DNA from: G020344215 sp039586575
Lineage (GTDB): Bacteria > Gemmatimonadota > Gemmatimonadetes > Palauibacterales > KS3-K002
NCBI GenBank assembly: GCA_039586575.1
Contig: JBDHKD010000007.1
Span: 62,001-126,000, forward strand
Length of the DNA stretch: 64,000 nucleotides
Reading direction: 5' to 3'
The notes beneath the pieces were generated by a model. The model did no database searches and was not told where the DNA came from. It saw nothing but the letters and a program-made list of their open reading frames with translations. A program made the translations under genes and the position numbers. Within the stretch, counting starts at the first letter, position 1. Every line of letters starts with the position of its first letter. Below are positions 46,723 through 54,562 of the stretch, piece by piece.

Positions 46723-48660
46723 CTACTGGCCGGGTGTGAACCAGATCGGCGAGGTGTAGGCCCTCTCCTGCGTCCACATCGGTACCTCGTCGGAGATCTC
46801 GATCCCGAATCGCTTGGCATCGTAAGCCGTCCAACGCGGCGTCGGGATCTCGATCACGCGCGCGTAGTAAACGGCCCGCAGGTTCGGATCGAAGTCCGGA
46901 TCGGTCCAGACCGTGATCAGCTCGGGATCGCCGATAGTGTTCGTCCATGTCGCGTTGGCGACGTCCACCGTGTTGCCCACCGGCGGCAGTTTTCCATCCG
47001 CTCCCGGCGTGCGGCCGTCCGACCAGGCGATGTCGTGCACCTTCTCGTGACGCTCGCCCCGGGCATCCACCCAGCCCTTGACGATCTGAATGCGGTCGAG
47101 GTTACCCGACAGCGGGTCCTTGAGCGCCCCGACGAGGAACGTCGGCGCCTGACCGGCGGGGCCCGGTGGCAGGTCGGCGCCCATCGGCACGCCCTTGGTG
47201 TAGCCAACGGCGGCGGGCAGCCGGTTCATCGCGTCCGCGGCCGTGAACTCCCAACCGCCGAAGAAGCGAACCACCATGCGCGGACCAGTCGTCGCGTACA
47301 CCTCACGCCGCTTCATCGCATCCCAGATCGCCTCCCGCGTGTTCTCCGTCGCCCAGACGGCGGCATAGCCCGAGGAGACCTGCTCCCAGCCCATGATCTT
47401 CACATCGCCCATGGCAAGGACCGGGTGCTCCCAGCGCATGACGTCGGGCTCCGTCCCCGAGTGCTTGCCGAAGAAATTCTCCTCCGCGGCGGTGGCCAGC
47501 GACGTGTGGCTGTCGGTGGAGCCGATCATGCCGAATTTGTAAGGGTTGATGCCCAGCCGCTGCTCCACCTGCAGGCCCAGCTGCAGGGCGGTGCGGGCAT
47601 ACTCGTATTGGAGCATCTCCGGCGCCTTCAGCTCGCTCAGGTTGAGGTTGCCCACATCCCAATTCTCGTAATCGGCGAACTCGTCATCCGGCGATAGGAA
47701 GGGGTGCGCCTCGCCGTCACCCTTGATTTGCGTGACCTCGTAAAGCGGCTCCCAGCGGATCCGCGTCTCGGCGTACTCGGGCGTCAGTCGCCGGTCCGTG
47801 ACCGGGTTGATCAGCGGGAACATCAGACCGTTGCTCAGGTTGCCGTTGTGGGGGATGGCCAGCAGCCGGCCGCCGGTCTTGTCCTCGTAGGCCTGGAGAG
47901 CCACCCACAGGTCCTCGGGGTGCACGCTGCCCAACGGCGGTAACATCGTGAACGGCTCGGTCTGGATCGCCTTGTCGCCACCGTCGCGGTAGACGATCAC
48001 GCGGTGCAGGTTGTTGCCCGGTGGCACCAGCGACGTCCACTCGTAGCCGATGAAGGCTGTGAAGCGACCGGGGTCATTGTATTCTTCAGCCGCCTTGATG
48101 GTCGACTCCCAGGCCGAGCGGTAAGACGCGGTGCCCGGCGCGTAGTAGAGCGACTGCGGGAAGGTGCCCCGCGACGCCATGTCGATGATCTCGAGCGCGG
48201 CACCCACCGCCTGCCCACCACCCGCCTGGATCATCTCGTACCAGCGCTTACCCGTCGGGTCGGCGAGGATCTCGGGCGCTCCGGCGAAGAGGTCCGGGAA
48301 GAAGCCCATGTTGTCGGAGTGGTCCGCCACCACCAGGAAGTCGAGGGGCCGCGAAAGCTTCACCAGCTGGCCGGTCGCCGACGCTACCTCCTCGCCCCTC
48401 GCGAAGCGGTAGGCCTCGTCCAGCCCCAGCCGGTTGCCGAACGCCCCCGCGTCCATCGACAGCGCCGTGTGCAGGTGGGTGTCCCCCCAGTAGACCTGGG
48501 TCGGGAAGTTGCGCCCGGCGTACGGTGAAAAATGTCTCTGGGCCGGGAACGCGCCCTCCAGCGTCTCGGCCGGAGGGACCGGATCCTGGGCCCGGGCCGC
48601 GGTTGCGAGGGTCGAGGCTGCCATAAAGGCAATGGCCAGGCCTCCAAAGGTCTTCGCCAT
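46723..48660 (-). CDS. Secreted DUF3604-family protein, copy 2
   Basis: From the ATG at 48660 the protein has 645 residues; GAGGAGGTTGGA precedes the start. It has a signal peptide (LAIAFMAASTLATAARA-Q) and the same motifs as copy 1 (GDTHLHTALSMDAG, VVADHSDNMGFFP, GSTDSHTSLA). It is the upstream gene of the pair, with a candidate promoter at 48824-48851. The region coding for GYTKGVPMGADLPPGPAG through the following 30 or so residues is identical in both proteins and nearly so in DNA. Enzymatic role is unknown. Confidence 0.86.
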   Translation of the reverse strand: MAKTFGGLAIAFMAASTLATAARAQDPVPPAETLEGAFPAQRHFSPYAGRNFPTQVYWGDTHLHTALSMDAGAFGNRLGLDEAYRFARGEEVASATGQLVKLSRPLDFLVVADHSDNMGFFPDLFAGAPEILADPTGKRWYEMIQAGGGQAVGAALEIIDMASRGTFPQSLYYAPGTASYRSAWESTIKAAEEYNDPGRFTAFIGYEWTSLVPPGNNLHRVIVYRDGGDKAIQTEPFTMLPPLGSVHPEDLWVALQAYEDKTGGRLLAIPHNGNLSNGLMFPLINPVTDRRLTPEYAETRIRWEPLYEVTQIKGDGEAHPFLSPDDEFADYENWDVGNLNLSELKAPEMLQYEYARTALQLGLQVEQRLGINPYKFGMIGSTDSHTSLATAAEENFFGKHSGTEPDVMRWEHPVLAMGDVKIMGWEQVSSGYAAVWATENTREAIWDAMKRREVYATTGPRMVVRFFGGWEFTAADAMNRLPAAVGYTKGVPMGADLPPGPAGQAPTFLVGALKDPLSGNLDRIQIVKGWVDARGERHEKVHDIAWSDGRTPGADGKLPPVGNTVDVANATWTNTIGDPELITVWTDPDFDPNLRAVYYARVIEIPTPRWTAYDAKRFGIEISDEVPMWTQERAYTSPIWFTPGQ

Positions 48661-48823
48661 TCCAACCTCCTCAAGGCTTTCTGATTGGAAAACCACCGGT
48701 CGGGCGTGCCCGAGATGGCTGGACGGTTTCATCCGCCGCGACTTCGTCAGCGGACGAGCCACGCTCCAGCGCTGGCCGAAGCGCCTGTCCACCGAATTGA
48801 CATGGAATCTCAACTGAGGTCGG

Positions 48824-48851
48824 AATAAACCCGAAGTCCCGGAGGTGTCAA
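48824..48851 (-). promoter_or_regulatory. Candidate promoter of the DUF3604 operon
   Basis: On the minus strand TTGACA (48851-48846) and TTTATT (48829-48824) lie 16 bases apart. The leader to the ATG at 48660 would be about 155 bases. The TTGACA is a perfect -35 box, unusual in this GC-rich window. Confidence 0.55.
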
Positions 48852-48883
48852 TAGGAGTTATTGCTAGCCAGTTTACGGACCAA

Positions 48884-49370
48884 CTACAGAAGGTCGATGA
48901 GCCGCGCGCCTGGCGCCCGGCCGCGCTGGAGGGTGAGGATCGCGGCGCTGACTGGCTGACCGAAGCGGGCGTGCCCGGCGCTGCCGGGATTCACGATGAG
49001 AGGGCCGGCGGTCTTCTCGACGAGCGCCTTATGGGTGTGGCCATAGACGACGACGGAGAAGTCGAGGTAGGCCTGTACGAGGTCACGCAGCTTGGGCGAG
49101 CCCCATTGGTGTCCGTGGATGAGAGCGATTCTGTGGCCCAGCCGCTCGAGCTCGACCGACTCCCTCAGCTCCTGCCGCACGTCCCAGCCGTCCACGTTAC
49201 CGTAGACGGCGTGCACCGGTGCTATGACTTCGAGCCCGGTGAGGATGGCCGGGTCGCCGACGTCGCCGGCGTGGAGGATCTCGTCGACCCCTTCGAACGC
49301 GGCGTACACCTCGTTGCGCAGGAGCCCATGGGTGTCGGAGATGAGGCCGAGGCGAAGGGTTTCGCTCAAC
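48884..49370 (-). CDS. YfcE/MJ0936-type metallophosphoesterase
   Basis: From the TTG at 49370 the protein has 161 residues; a GTG at 49420 would add 17 residues overlapping the neighbouring gene. The two-metal phosphodiesterase motifs are GLISDTHG, LHAGDVGD, YGNVDGWD (GNxD), LIHGHQWG and VVVYGHTHKAL. Such enzymes act on phosphodiesters; the natural substrate is not known. It follows the small membrane protein gene by 18 bases. Confidence 0.88.
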
Positions 49371-49388
49371 GGTCCGCCCGGCGACGCA

Positions 49389-50009
49389 TTAGGTCTTGAG
49401 CTTGCGGACCGAGCCGCCACGGTAGGCGAGCATGGCCGCCGAGCCCATCAGCAGGCCTTCGGCGACCCAGAGCCAGTACTTGAGGGCGGTGGTGCCGCCG
49501 GTGGCGAGGGATATTTGGCGAGCCAGGTCGACGCTCTGGAAGAATGGGGTGGCGGTGGCGGAAGGGGCGGCGCGCATGAAGGCGAACAACGACTGGCTGG
49601 GCACGAACCCCTCGCTGGCCAACCAGAAGACGATGTGAACCGCCAGGTAGGCGAGACAGCCGAGACCGAAGACGTAGCTATAGCTCCAAGCCGGCGGCCG
49701 CCGGTGGCGAACCGAGGAAGGGATCGCCGCCGCCTCGCCGATCACGACGCCGACGGCGATCGGCTCCAGGGCCAGGATCCAGATCCAGATCCTGAGAACG
49801 CCGGTGAGCACCGCGGCGACGATGGCGACGACCGTGCCCCAAGCGAGCGCTCGGGTGAACGGCTCGCGGGCGTTCTGCTGCCGGCGCTGGCGGCGCGAGT
49901 GCTCGCGCCACGCCTCGTCGGCCGCGCTCGGCTGGGCGTCAGGCGACGGCGGCGGGGACGCTTTCGCGGCGCTTCGCTTCTTCTTGCTGCGTTTCGGTCT
50001 TTTGGACAT
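49389..50009 (-). CDS. Four-helix membrane protein of unknown function
   Basis: From the ATG at 50009 the protein has 206 residues. The first 50 are Lys/Arg-rich and soluble (MSKRPKRSKKKRSAAK). Hydrophobic segments follow: GTVVAIVAAVLTGVLRIWIW, GLGCLAYLAVHIVFWLA and YWLWVAEGLLMGSAAMLAY. The start lies inside the chemoreceptor gene, so 71 bases would be read in two frames. No family is recognised. Confidence 0.6.
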   Translation of the reverse strand: MSKRPKRSKKKRSAAKASPPPSPDAQPSAADEAWREHSRRQRRQQNAREPFTRALAWGTVVAIVAAVLTGVLRIWIWILALEPIAVGVVIGEAAAIPSSVRHRRPPAWSYSYVFGLGCLAYLAVHIVFWLASEGFVPSQSLFAFMRAAPSATATPFFQSVDLARQISLATGGTTALKYWLWVAEGLLMGSAAMLAYRGGSVRKLKT

Positions 50010-52095
50010 CCGGAGCCGCGTGTCCTTCGACGCTGAAGACGGAGGCCAGAGCTGCCAGTTCCTCAGCGGAAGTATTGAGAGCGGCCACCGCCGCCGCAAT
50101 TTCCTCGGTCGAGGCGTTCTGCTCTTCCATCCCGGCCGCCAGCTCTTCCATCGCGGCGGCGAAATCGGTATAGCCCGACGCGACCGAGCCCAGACGCTCC
50201 GCCGTGGCACCAACGCTGCCTTCCACTTCAGCGCTGATCGCCGCCACGCGGTCCGCCCATCTCTCCGCCTCGCTCATCGCCTGGGTCACGGCGTCAAAGC
50301 CTTCCTCCATCGACTCCACCACGCCGCCGATCGTCCGGGTCGTCTCCCGCGTCTCCTGCAGAGCCTGACGCGTGGACTCCATCCGGCCCAGCACCGCGTC
50401 GGTCGTCTCTTGTGCGCGATCAGCGGCATCGCCCGCCTGGTTCGCCAACTTGCGGATCTCGTCAGCCAGCACGCCGAAGCCACGTGCCTCCGCGCCGGCC
50501 CGTGCCGCCTCGATCGCCGCGTTCAACGCCAGCAGGTTAGTGCGGCGCGCGAACTGCTTGATCAGGTCGACAAAGTCGCCGAACTGCCGGGAGGCGTCGA
50601 CGAACTCGAGCAGCTGCGAGGTGGCCAGATCCGAGCGCTCGGCCATTTGTTCCACCTGCGCATGACCCTCGCGCAGCCGTTCCTGTCCGCGCCGGGCCAC
50701 GCCCTGCAATTCACGGCTCCGCTCCGTCGCTGTCCCGGCACCCTGCGCCAGATCGCGGGCCGCGTCACCCAGCGCTTCCATCTGCGCATTGATCTGCTGG
50801 ATCGTATCCGAGTGATCGGACGCCTCGCCCGTCAGCCGCGTCAACGTGCTGGTCATCTCCTGCGCGCCGGCGGAGAGCTGCTCGACCGCGGTGGCGATCT
50901 CCTCGCTGCGCGAGCGCGTGTGATAGCTCGCCTCGTGGAGCGAGCCCACCAGCTCGGCCAGCCGGTCGATCATCCCCTGCACCGCCATGCAGAGCCGGCG
51001 GACCTCGCCGCGGCCGAACTCAGGAACCCTGACCCGCAGGTCCCCGGCACCGACCTTGTGGGCCGTGGCGGCGACCCAGCTGACCGGCTGGGCGATCTGG
51101 CGCCGGATCCAGAACCCGGCGAGCAGCACGCCGGCGAGGGCGGTGAACAGCGCGATGAACCCGAAGTAGATGATGGCGCGGCGGGCGGCCGCGAGCAGCT
51201 CGAACGCTTGATCTTCCGCCACCCAGTAGATGACCGTCCAGCGATCGTTGAACGCCGAGCTGGCCATCCCGACCACGCGTATTCCGTCGGGTGACACCGA
51301 GCGGACCATGCCCGCAGCACCAGCCAGCATCGCCGCATCGGTCGACCGCTCGAGCAGGTGGTCCGGATGGGGATCGATGATGAGGAGACCGCGCTCGTCA
51401 ACGACCTGAACGTAGCCCCAGCCCTGAGCCATAGCCGCCAGGGCGGGACGCAGTCGACCCAGGTCGAGGACGCCCTTCACCACACCAACGATCGAGCCGC
51501 CGGGGCCCGTTACCGGCCAGGCGATCGTCACCGAGAGTACGTCCGTCGACTCGTCAATCTCCGCGGTGGAAACGTGGGCCAGACCGGAAAACGCCTCCTG
51601 CCACCACGGTTCGTCGCTCTGCACGAAGTCCGAGGTCAGATTGCTACCGGCGACCACGAAGCCGTTACGGTCGGTCACGAAGACCTCGGCGAACAGCGAG
51701 CGATCGACGACACCGGCCAGCTGACGGTCTACCTCCGCATCGACCTGCAGCGAACGCGTCCCGCCCATCCGCCGCTCCGCTTCGCCGATCGAGACGCGCT
51801 CGAGCCCCAGTTGCCTTGCCTGCGCCGCGCCACGCATGGCGGCATCGATGATAGCCGGCGAGATGACCAGCATCTCCAAGTCCTTCACAGCATTCTGAAC
51901 AGCGCCATCGGTCACGGCCGCCACCGAGTTCGCCCGCTCCGACAGCTGCCGCTCGACCTCGGGCTCGACGAGCTGCTCAGCTCCGCCCCAGGCCAGGGCG
52001 AAGAAGAGCAGGATGACGATCGCGACGACGCCGCCGACGATCCCGAACAGCAGACGCTGCAGGTCGATGGCCTTCCAACCGCTAGATTCAGCCAC
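49939..52095 (-). CDS. Methyl-accepting chemotaxis protein with Cache-type sensor
   Basis: From the GTG at 52095, which has GGAGG 5 bases before, the protein has 718 residues. TM1 is about 14-36 (LLFGIVGGVVAIVILLFFAL). A periplasmic dCache-like domain spans to about 300 (VFVTDRNGFVVAGSNLTSDF and YVQVVDERGLLIIDPHPD). TM2 is near 305-330, then HAMP, then the signalling domain with FARRTNLLALNAAIEAARAG and ARGFGVLADEIRKLA, the hairpin-tip pattern. The end lacks an obvious CheR-binding pentapeptide. The ligand is unknown. No che or fla gene is in the window. Its 3' end overlaps the membrane protein gene. Confidence 0.92.
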   Translation of the reverse strand: MAESSGWKAIDLQRLLFGIVGGVVAIVILLFFALAWGGAEQLVEPEVERQLSERANSVAAVTDGAVQNAVKDLEMLVISPAIIDAAMRGAAQARQLGLERVSIGEAERRMGGTRSLQVDAEVDRQLAGVVDRSLFAEVFVTDRNGFVVAGSNLTSDFVQSDEPWWQEAFSGLAHVSTAEIDESTDVLSVTIAWPVTGPGGSIVGVVKGVLDLGRLRPALAAMAQGWGYVQVVDERGLLIIDPHPDHLLERSTDAAMLAGAAGMVRSVSPDGIRVVGMASSAFNDRWTVIYWVAEDQAFELLAAARRAIIYFGFIALFTALAGVLLAGFWIRRQIAQPVSWVAATAHKVGAGDLRVRVPEFGRGEVRRLCMAVQGMIDRLAELVGSLHEASYHTRSRSEEIATAVEQLSAGAQEMTSTLTRLTGEASDHSDTIQQINAQMEALGDAARDLAQGAGTATERSRELQGVARRGQERLREGHAQVEQMAERSDLATSQLLEFVDASRQFGDFVDLIKQFARRTNLLALNAAIEAARAGAEARGFGVLADEIRKLANQAGDAADRAQETTDAVLGRMESTRQALQETRETTRTIGGVVESMEEGFDAVTQAMSEAERWADRVAAISAEVEGSVGATAERLGSVASGYTDFAAAMEELAAGMEEQNASTEEIAAAVAALNTSAEELAALASVFSVEGHAAPDVQKTETQQEEAKRRESVPAAVA

Positions 52096-52255
52096 GGATA
52101 CCTCCAAGAAACGAGGCTGGGTGTACTGGCCGGAGGTACGTTTTGGGGGGGAGTAGGTAAGAACTTCGCCGACAACAACTTGGCGCGCTAGCCGCCGTTC
52201 GTCAAGTCGATACCCCGCTTGAGCCCGATCGTGCCCACCAACCCCCGATCACCGA

Positions 52256-53008
52256 TCACGGAGCGCTGGGCTTGCGGCCCCACCAGAGGCAGGCGATCCC
52301 CTTCGTCATCAGCCGCCAGTCAACCGCCTCGAAACCCGCCGCCCTGAGCCTTGTACCCAGCTCCCCAGGTCGCGCGAAGCGGAGCACCGACTCTGGTAGG
52401 TAGGTGTAGGCGTGGCTATGTTTCGAGATCAAACGCCCGGCGACCGGCAGTAAGCGGGTGAAGTAGAAGCGATACAGCCACTTGAGCGGCTGGCGCTCCG
52501 GCAAAGCGAAGTCCAGGACCACCAACCGGGTACCGGGCCGCAGCACCCGTTTCAACTCGCGCAGGCCTGCGTCGACGTCCGCAAGGTTGCGCAGGCCGAA
52601 GGCGACCATGGCGCCGTCGAAGCAGGAGGAAGCCGCCGGCAAGCGGAGCGCGTCGGCACACACCGGCGCTATCGGCCGCCGGGCGATCTTGGACAGAGCT
52701 TGGTGAAGCATCGCCGGCGCGAAATCGACCGCGACTACATGGCCAAAAAACTCCGGACGCCTGGCAAGCTCGATCGCCAGATCGCACGTCCCGGCACAGA
52801 CGTCCAGGTAGCGGCCGGCCGGCCGGGACCCCCAATCCAGCTGATCAACGGCGCGCCGCCGCCAGTACCGATCGATCCTGAGGCTGAGAAGATGATTGAG
52901 GGTGTCGTAGCGCGGTGCGATCGCCGAGAACATCTCACGGACCGCCCGTGCCCGCTCACCCTGCGACCCGGCCTCCAGCGGGGTGACTTGCCTCGACCAT
53001 CTGTCCAT
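52256..53008 (-). CDS. menG: Demethylmenaquinone/ubiquinone C-methyltransferase (UbiE/MenG)
   Basis: From the ATG at 53008 the protein has 250 residues. RYDTLNHLLSLRIDRYWRRR is the UbiE N-terminal signature, YLDVCAGTCDLAIELA is motif I with Cys in place of one Gly, and MVAFGLRNLADVDAGLREL and AYTYLPESVLRFA are typical. It methylates the quinone ring. Menaquinone versus ubiquinone cannot be settled from this gene alone; menaquinone is assumed from the inferred lineage. It diverges from the sigma factor gene, and the promoter predicts a very short leader with no Shine-Dalgarno. Confidence 0.9.
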   Translation of the reverse strand: MDRWSRQVTPLEAGSQGERARAVREMFSAIAPRYDTLNHLLSLRIDRYWRRRAVDQLDWGSRPAGRYLDVCAGTCDLAIELARRPEFFGHVVAVDFAPAMLHQALSKIARRPIAPVCADALRLPAASSCFDGAMVAFGLRNLADVDAGLRELKRVLRPGTRLVVLDFALPERQPLKWLYRFYFTRLLPVAGRLISKHSHAYTYLPESVLRFARPGELGTRLRAAGFEAVDWRLMTKGIACLWWGRKPSAP

Positions 53009-53019
53009 GATCGGCGGCG

Positions 53020-53048
53020 AACTTACCGCAGGGTGATACCCCCGGCAA
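53020..53048 (-). promoter_or_regulatory. Candidate menG promoter with near-leaderless start
   Basis: On the minus strand TTGCCG (53048-53043) and TAAGTT (53025-53020) stand 17 bases apart. The predicted transcription start falls only about 5 bases before the menG ATG at 53008, and no Shine-Dalgarno is visible. Confidence 0.45.
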
Positions 53049-53052
53049 CCCG

Positions 53053-53712
53053 GTGAATCGGGAGCGCTCACCCAGCCGCAAGGCGCCCGGCGCCGCGGAT
53101 CACCAGACACCGCCAGCCGGAGTGCCCGTCGATGACAAGGCGCTCGTCGCCCGGGCTCTGAAGGGCGACGAGTCGGCCTTCGCCGAACTGCTGGAGCGCT
53201 TTCGGCGTCCCGTGTTCTCGCTCATCTACCGGATGATCGGAGACCGGGAGCAGGCGGAGGACCTGGCCCAGGAGGCCTTCGTCAAGGCCTTCAACAACCT
53301 CGACAGCTATAACCCTAACTACCGCTTCTCCTCCTGGCTGTTCAAGATCGCCAACAACCACGCCATCGACCACCTGCGACGCGCCCGCCTCCCCACCGTT
53401 TCCATCCACGGCTCTCCCCACGCCGTCAATACGGAACGGGAAGAGGAAACTCGGATCGTCCTGGAGGCGCACGACGAGTCGCCGGAGCAGGAAATCATGG
53501 CGCTGGAGCTGGGGAGCGAGATCGAGCAGGCCATCGCCCGGCTGCGGCCCGAGTACCGCACGGCCGTCATCCTGCGCCACGTGGAGAGCCGCGCCTACGA
53601 GGAAATCGCCGAGATCATGGACGTCCCCATCGGGACCGTGAAAACTTTTCTCCACCGGGCACGGGCCGAACTGCGGACGGCACTCGGCCACCTCCGCGAA
53701 GAGGGGGAATGA
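53053..53712 (+). CDS. ECF-type RNA polymerase sigma factor (RpoE-like)
   Basis: The protein has 219 residues from a GTG at 53053; an internal GTG near residue 24 is a possible later start. Region 2 is AEDLAQEAFVKAFNNLDSYN with YRFSSWLFKIANNHAIDHLRR. Region 4 is RPEYRTAVILRHVESRAYEEI and DVPIGTVKTFLHRARAELR. It lacks region 3, as in ECF factors. An anti-sigma gene follows 229 bases downstream, so activity is probably controlled by the membrane protein. The gap between them holds an inverted repeat. Confidence 0.93.
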   Translation: MNRERSPSRKAPGAADHQTPPAGVPVDDKALVARALKGDESAFAELLERFRRPVFSLIYRMIGDREQAEDLAQEAFVKAFNNLDSYNPNYRFSSWLFKIANNHAIDHLRRARLPTVSIHGSPHAVNTEREEETRIVLEAHDESPEQEIMALELGSEIEQAIARLRPEYRTAVILRHVESRAYEEIAEIMDVPIGTVKTFLHRARAELRTALGHLREEGE

Positions 53713-53761
53713 GGAATGGTCAATCGTGAAGTCGGAAGTCGTCTGGGATTTCTCGAACCGC

Positions 53762-53826
53762 GATTCGGGGAATCGGGGAGGTCGGGAGGTTCAGAAGCGT
53801 TCTGGGCTTCCCCGAATCCCCGAATC
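53762..53826. repeat. Imperfect inverted repeat between sigma and anti-sigma genes
   Basis: GATTCGGGGAATCGGGGAGG (53762-53781) pairs, with about one internal mismatch and a frayed end, with CTTCCCCGAATCCCCGAATC (53807-53826). The loop is about 25 bases. The arms are themselves built of repeated GATTCGGGGA-like words. It sits in the gap 53713-53941 and could be a hairpin limiting readthrough from the sigma gene. Confidence 0.6.
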
Positions 53827-53941
53827 CTCGAATCTGTAAGTCTATATTTCACAACGAATTACCAACTTCGACCTGGTGCCCGATCGGGGCTGAAACCTTT
53901 GTGACCTGGCTCTCGTAGGGTGGAGCAGCGGGCAGGTAGAA

Positions 53942-54562
53942 ATGAAAATCTGGACTTCCGAGGGACATCTCCTAGAGCTGGCTCTGGAGCTGCGAGCTGC
54001 CGGTGAACTGCCGGTGCATGAGCTCCAAGCGATCGACAGCCACCATGAAGGCTGCCCGGCCTGTCGGGCCGAGGACGCCAGGTGGCGCCGGCTCTTTCAC
54101 ACCCTGGCCACTCTGCAGGCGGTGGAGCCGTCCGCCTCGTTCGACGAGGCAGTGATGGCCCGCGTGCGGCTGCCGGAGCGGGCCGAGACCGTGGTCACGG
54201 CGCGGATCCCGGCCTTGGTGCGGCGGCTGCGCCCCGTGGCGGTGGGCGCCGCGGCGCTGTGGAGCGTGGCGGTGGTGGGCGGCATTGCCTGGCTGCAGAG
54301 CGTCGTCGATGTACCCAGTTCGGTGCTCGTGGCCCGCCTGCTAAACAGCGCGAGAGAGCTTCTACTGGCTGCGGTCCTCAAGCTTGGCGCTATTCTGCAA
54401 CTCAGCGGGATCGCCGATGCTTGGGGCGAGCTTGTCGATACGGTTCCCGGCTCGGGCGTCGTGATCGCCGGAGCCCTCGTGACGGTGCTGTCCGGGCTCG
54501 CGATCTGGACACTGTACCGCGTGACCGGCCATGAACCTCCAGAGGTCAGTGCACATGCTTAG
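53942..54562 (+). CDS. Zinc-binding anti-sigma factor, membrane-bound
   Basis: The protein has 206 residues. The motif His34-x3-Cys38-x2-Cys41 (HHEGCPAC) is the ZAS anti-sigma signature; the cytoplasmic N-terminus would bind the sigma factor encoded upstream. Two membrane segments are visible: VGAAALWSVAVVGGIAWLQ near residue 105 and VVIAGALVTVLSGLAIWTLY near 180. The short region between helices is the likely sensor part. The 3' end overlaps the next gene by 8 bases, so these are coupled. Confidence 0.85.
   Translation: MKIWTSEGHLLELALELRAAGELPVHELQAIDSHHEGCPACRAEDARWRRLFHTLATLQAVEPSASFDEAVMARVRLPERAETVVTARIPALVRRLRPVAVGAAALWSVAVVGGIAWLQSVVDVPSSVLVARLLNSARELLLAAVLKLGAILQLSGIADAWGELVDTVPGSGVVIAGALVTVLSGLAIWTLYRVTGHEPPEVSAHA

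Noticed and set aside
53716..53904. 62-codon open frame between sigma and anti-sigma genes
   Set aside because: Its sequence is the inverted repeat read as protein, with no ribosome binding site at good spacing.
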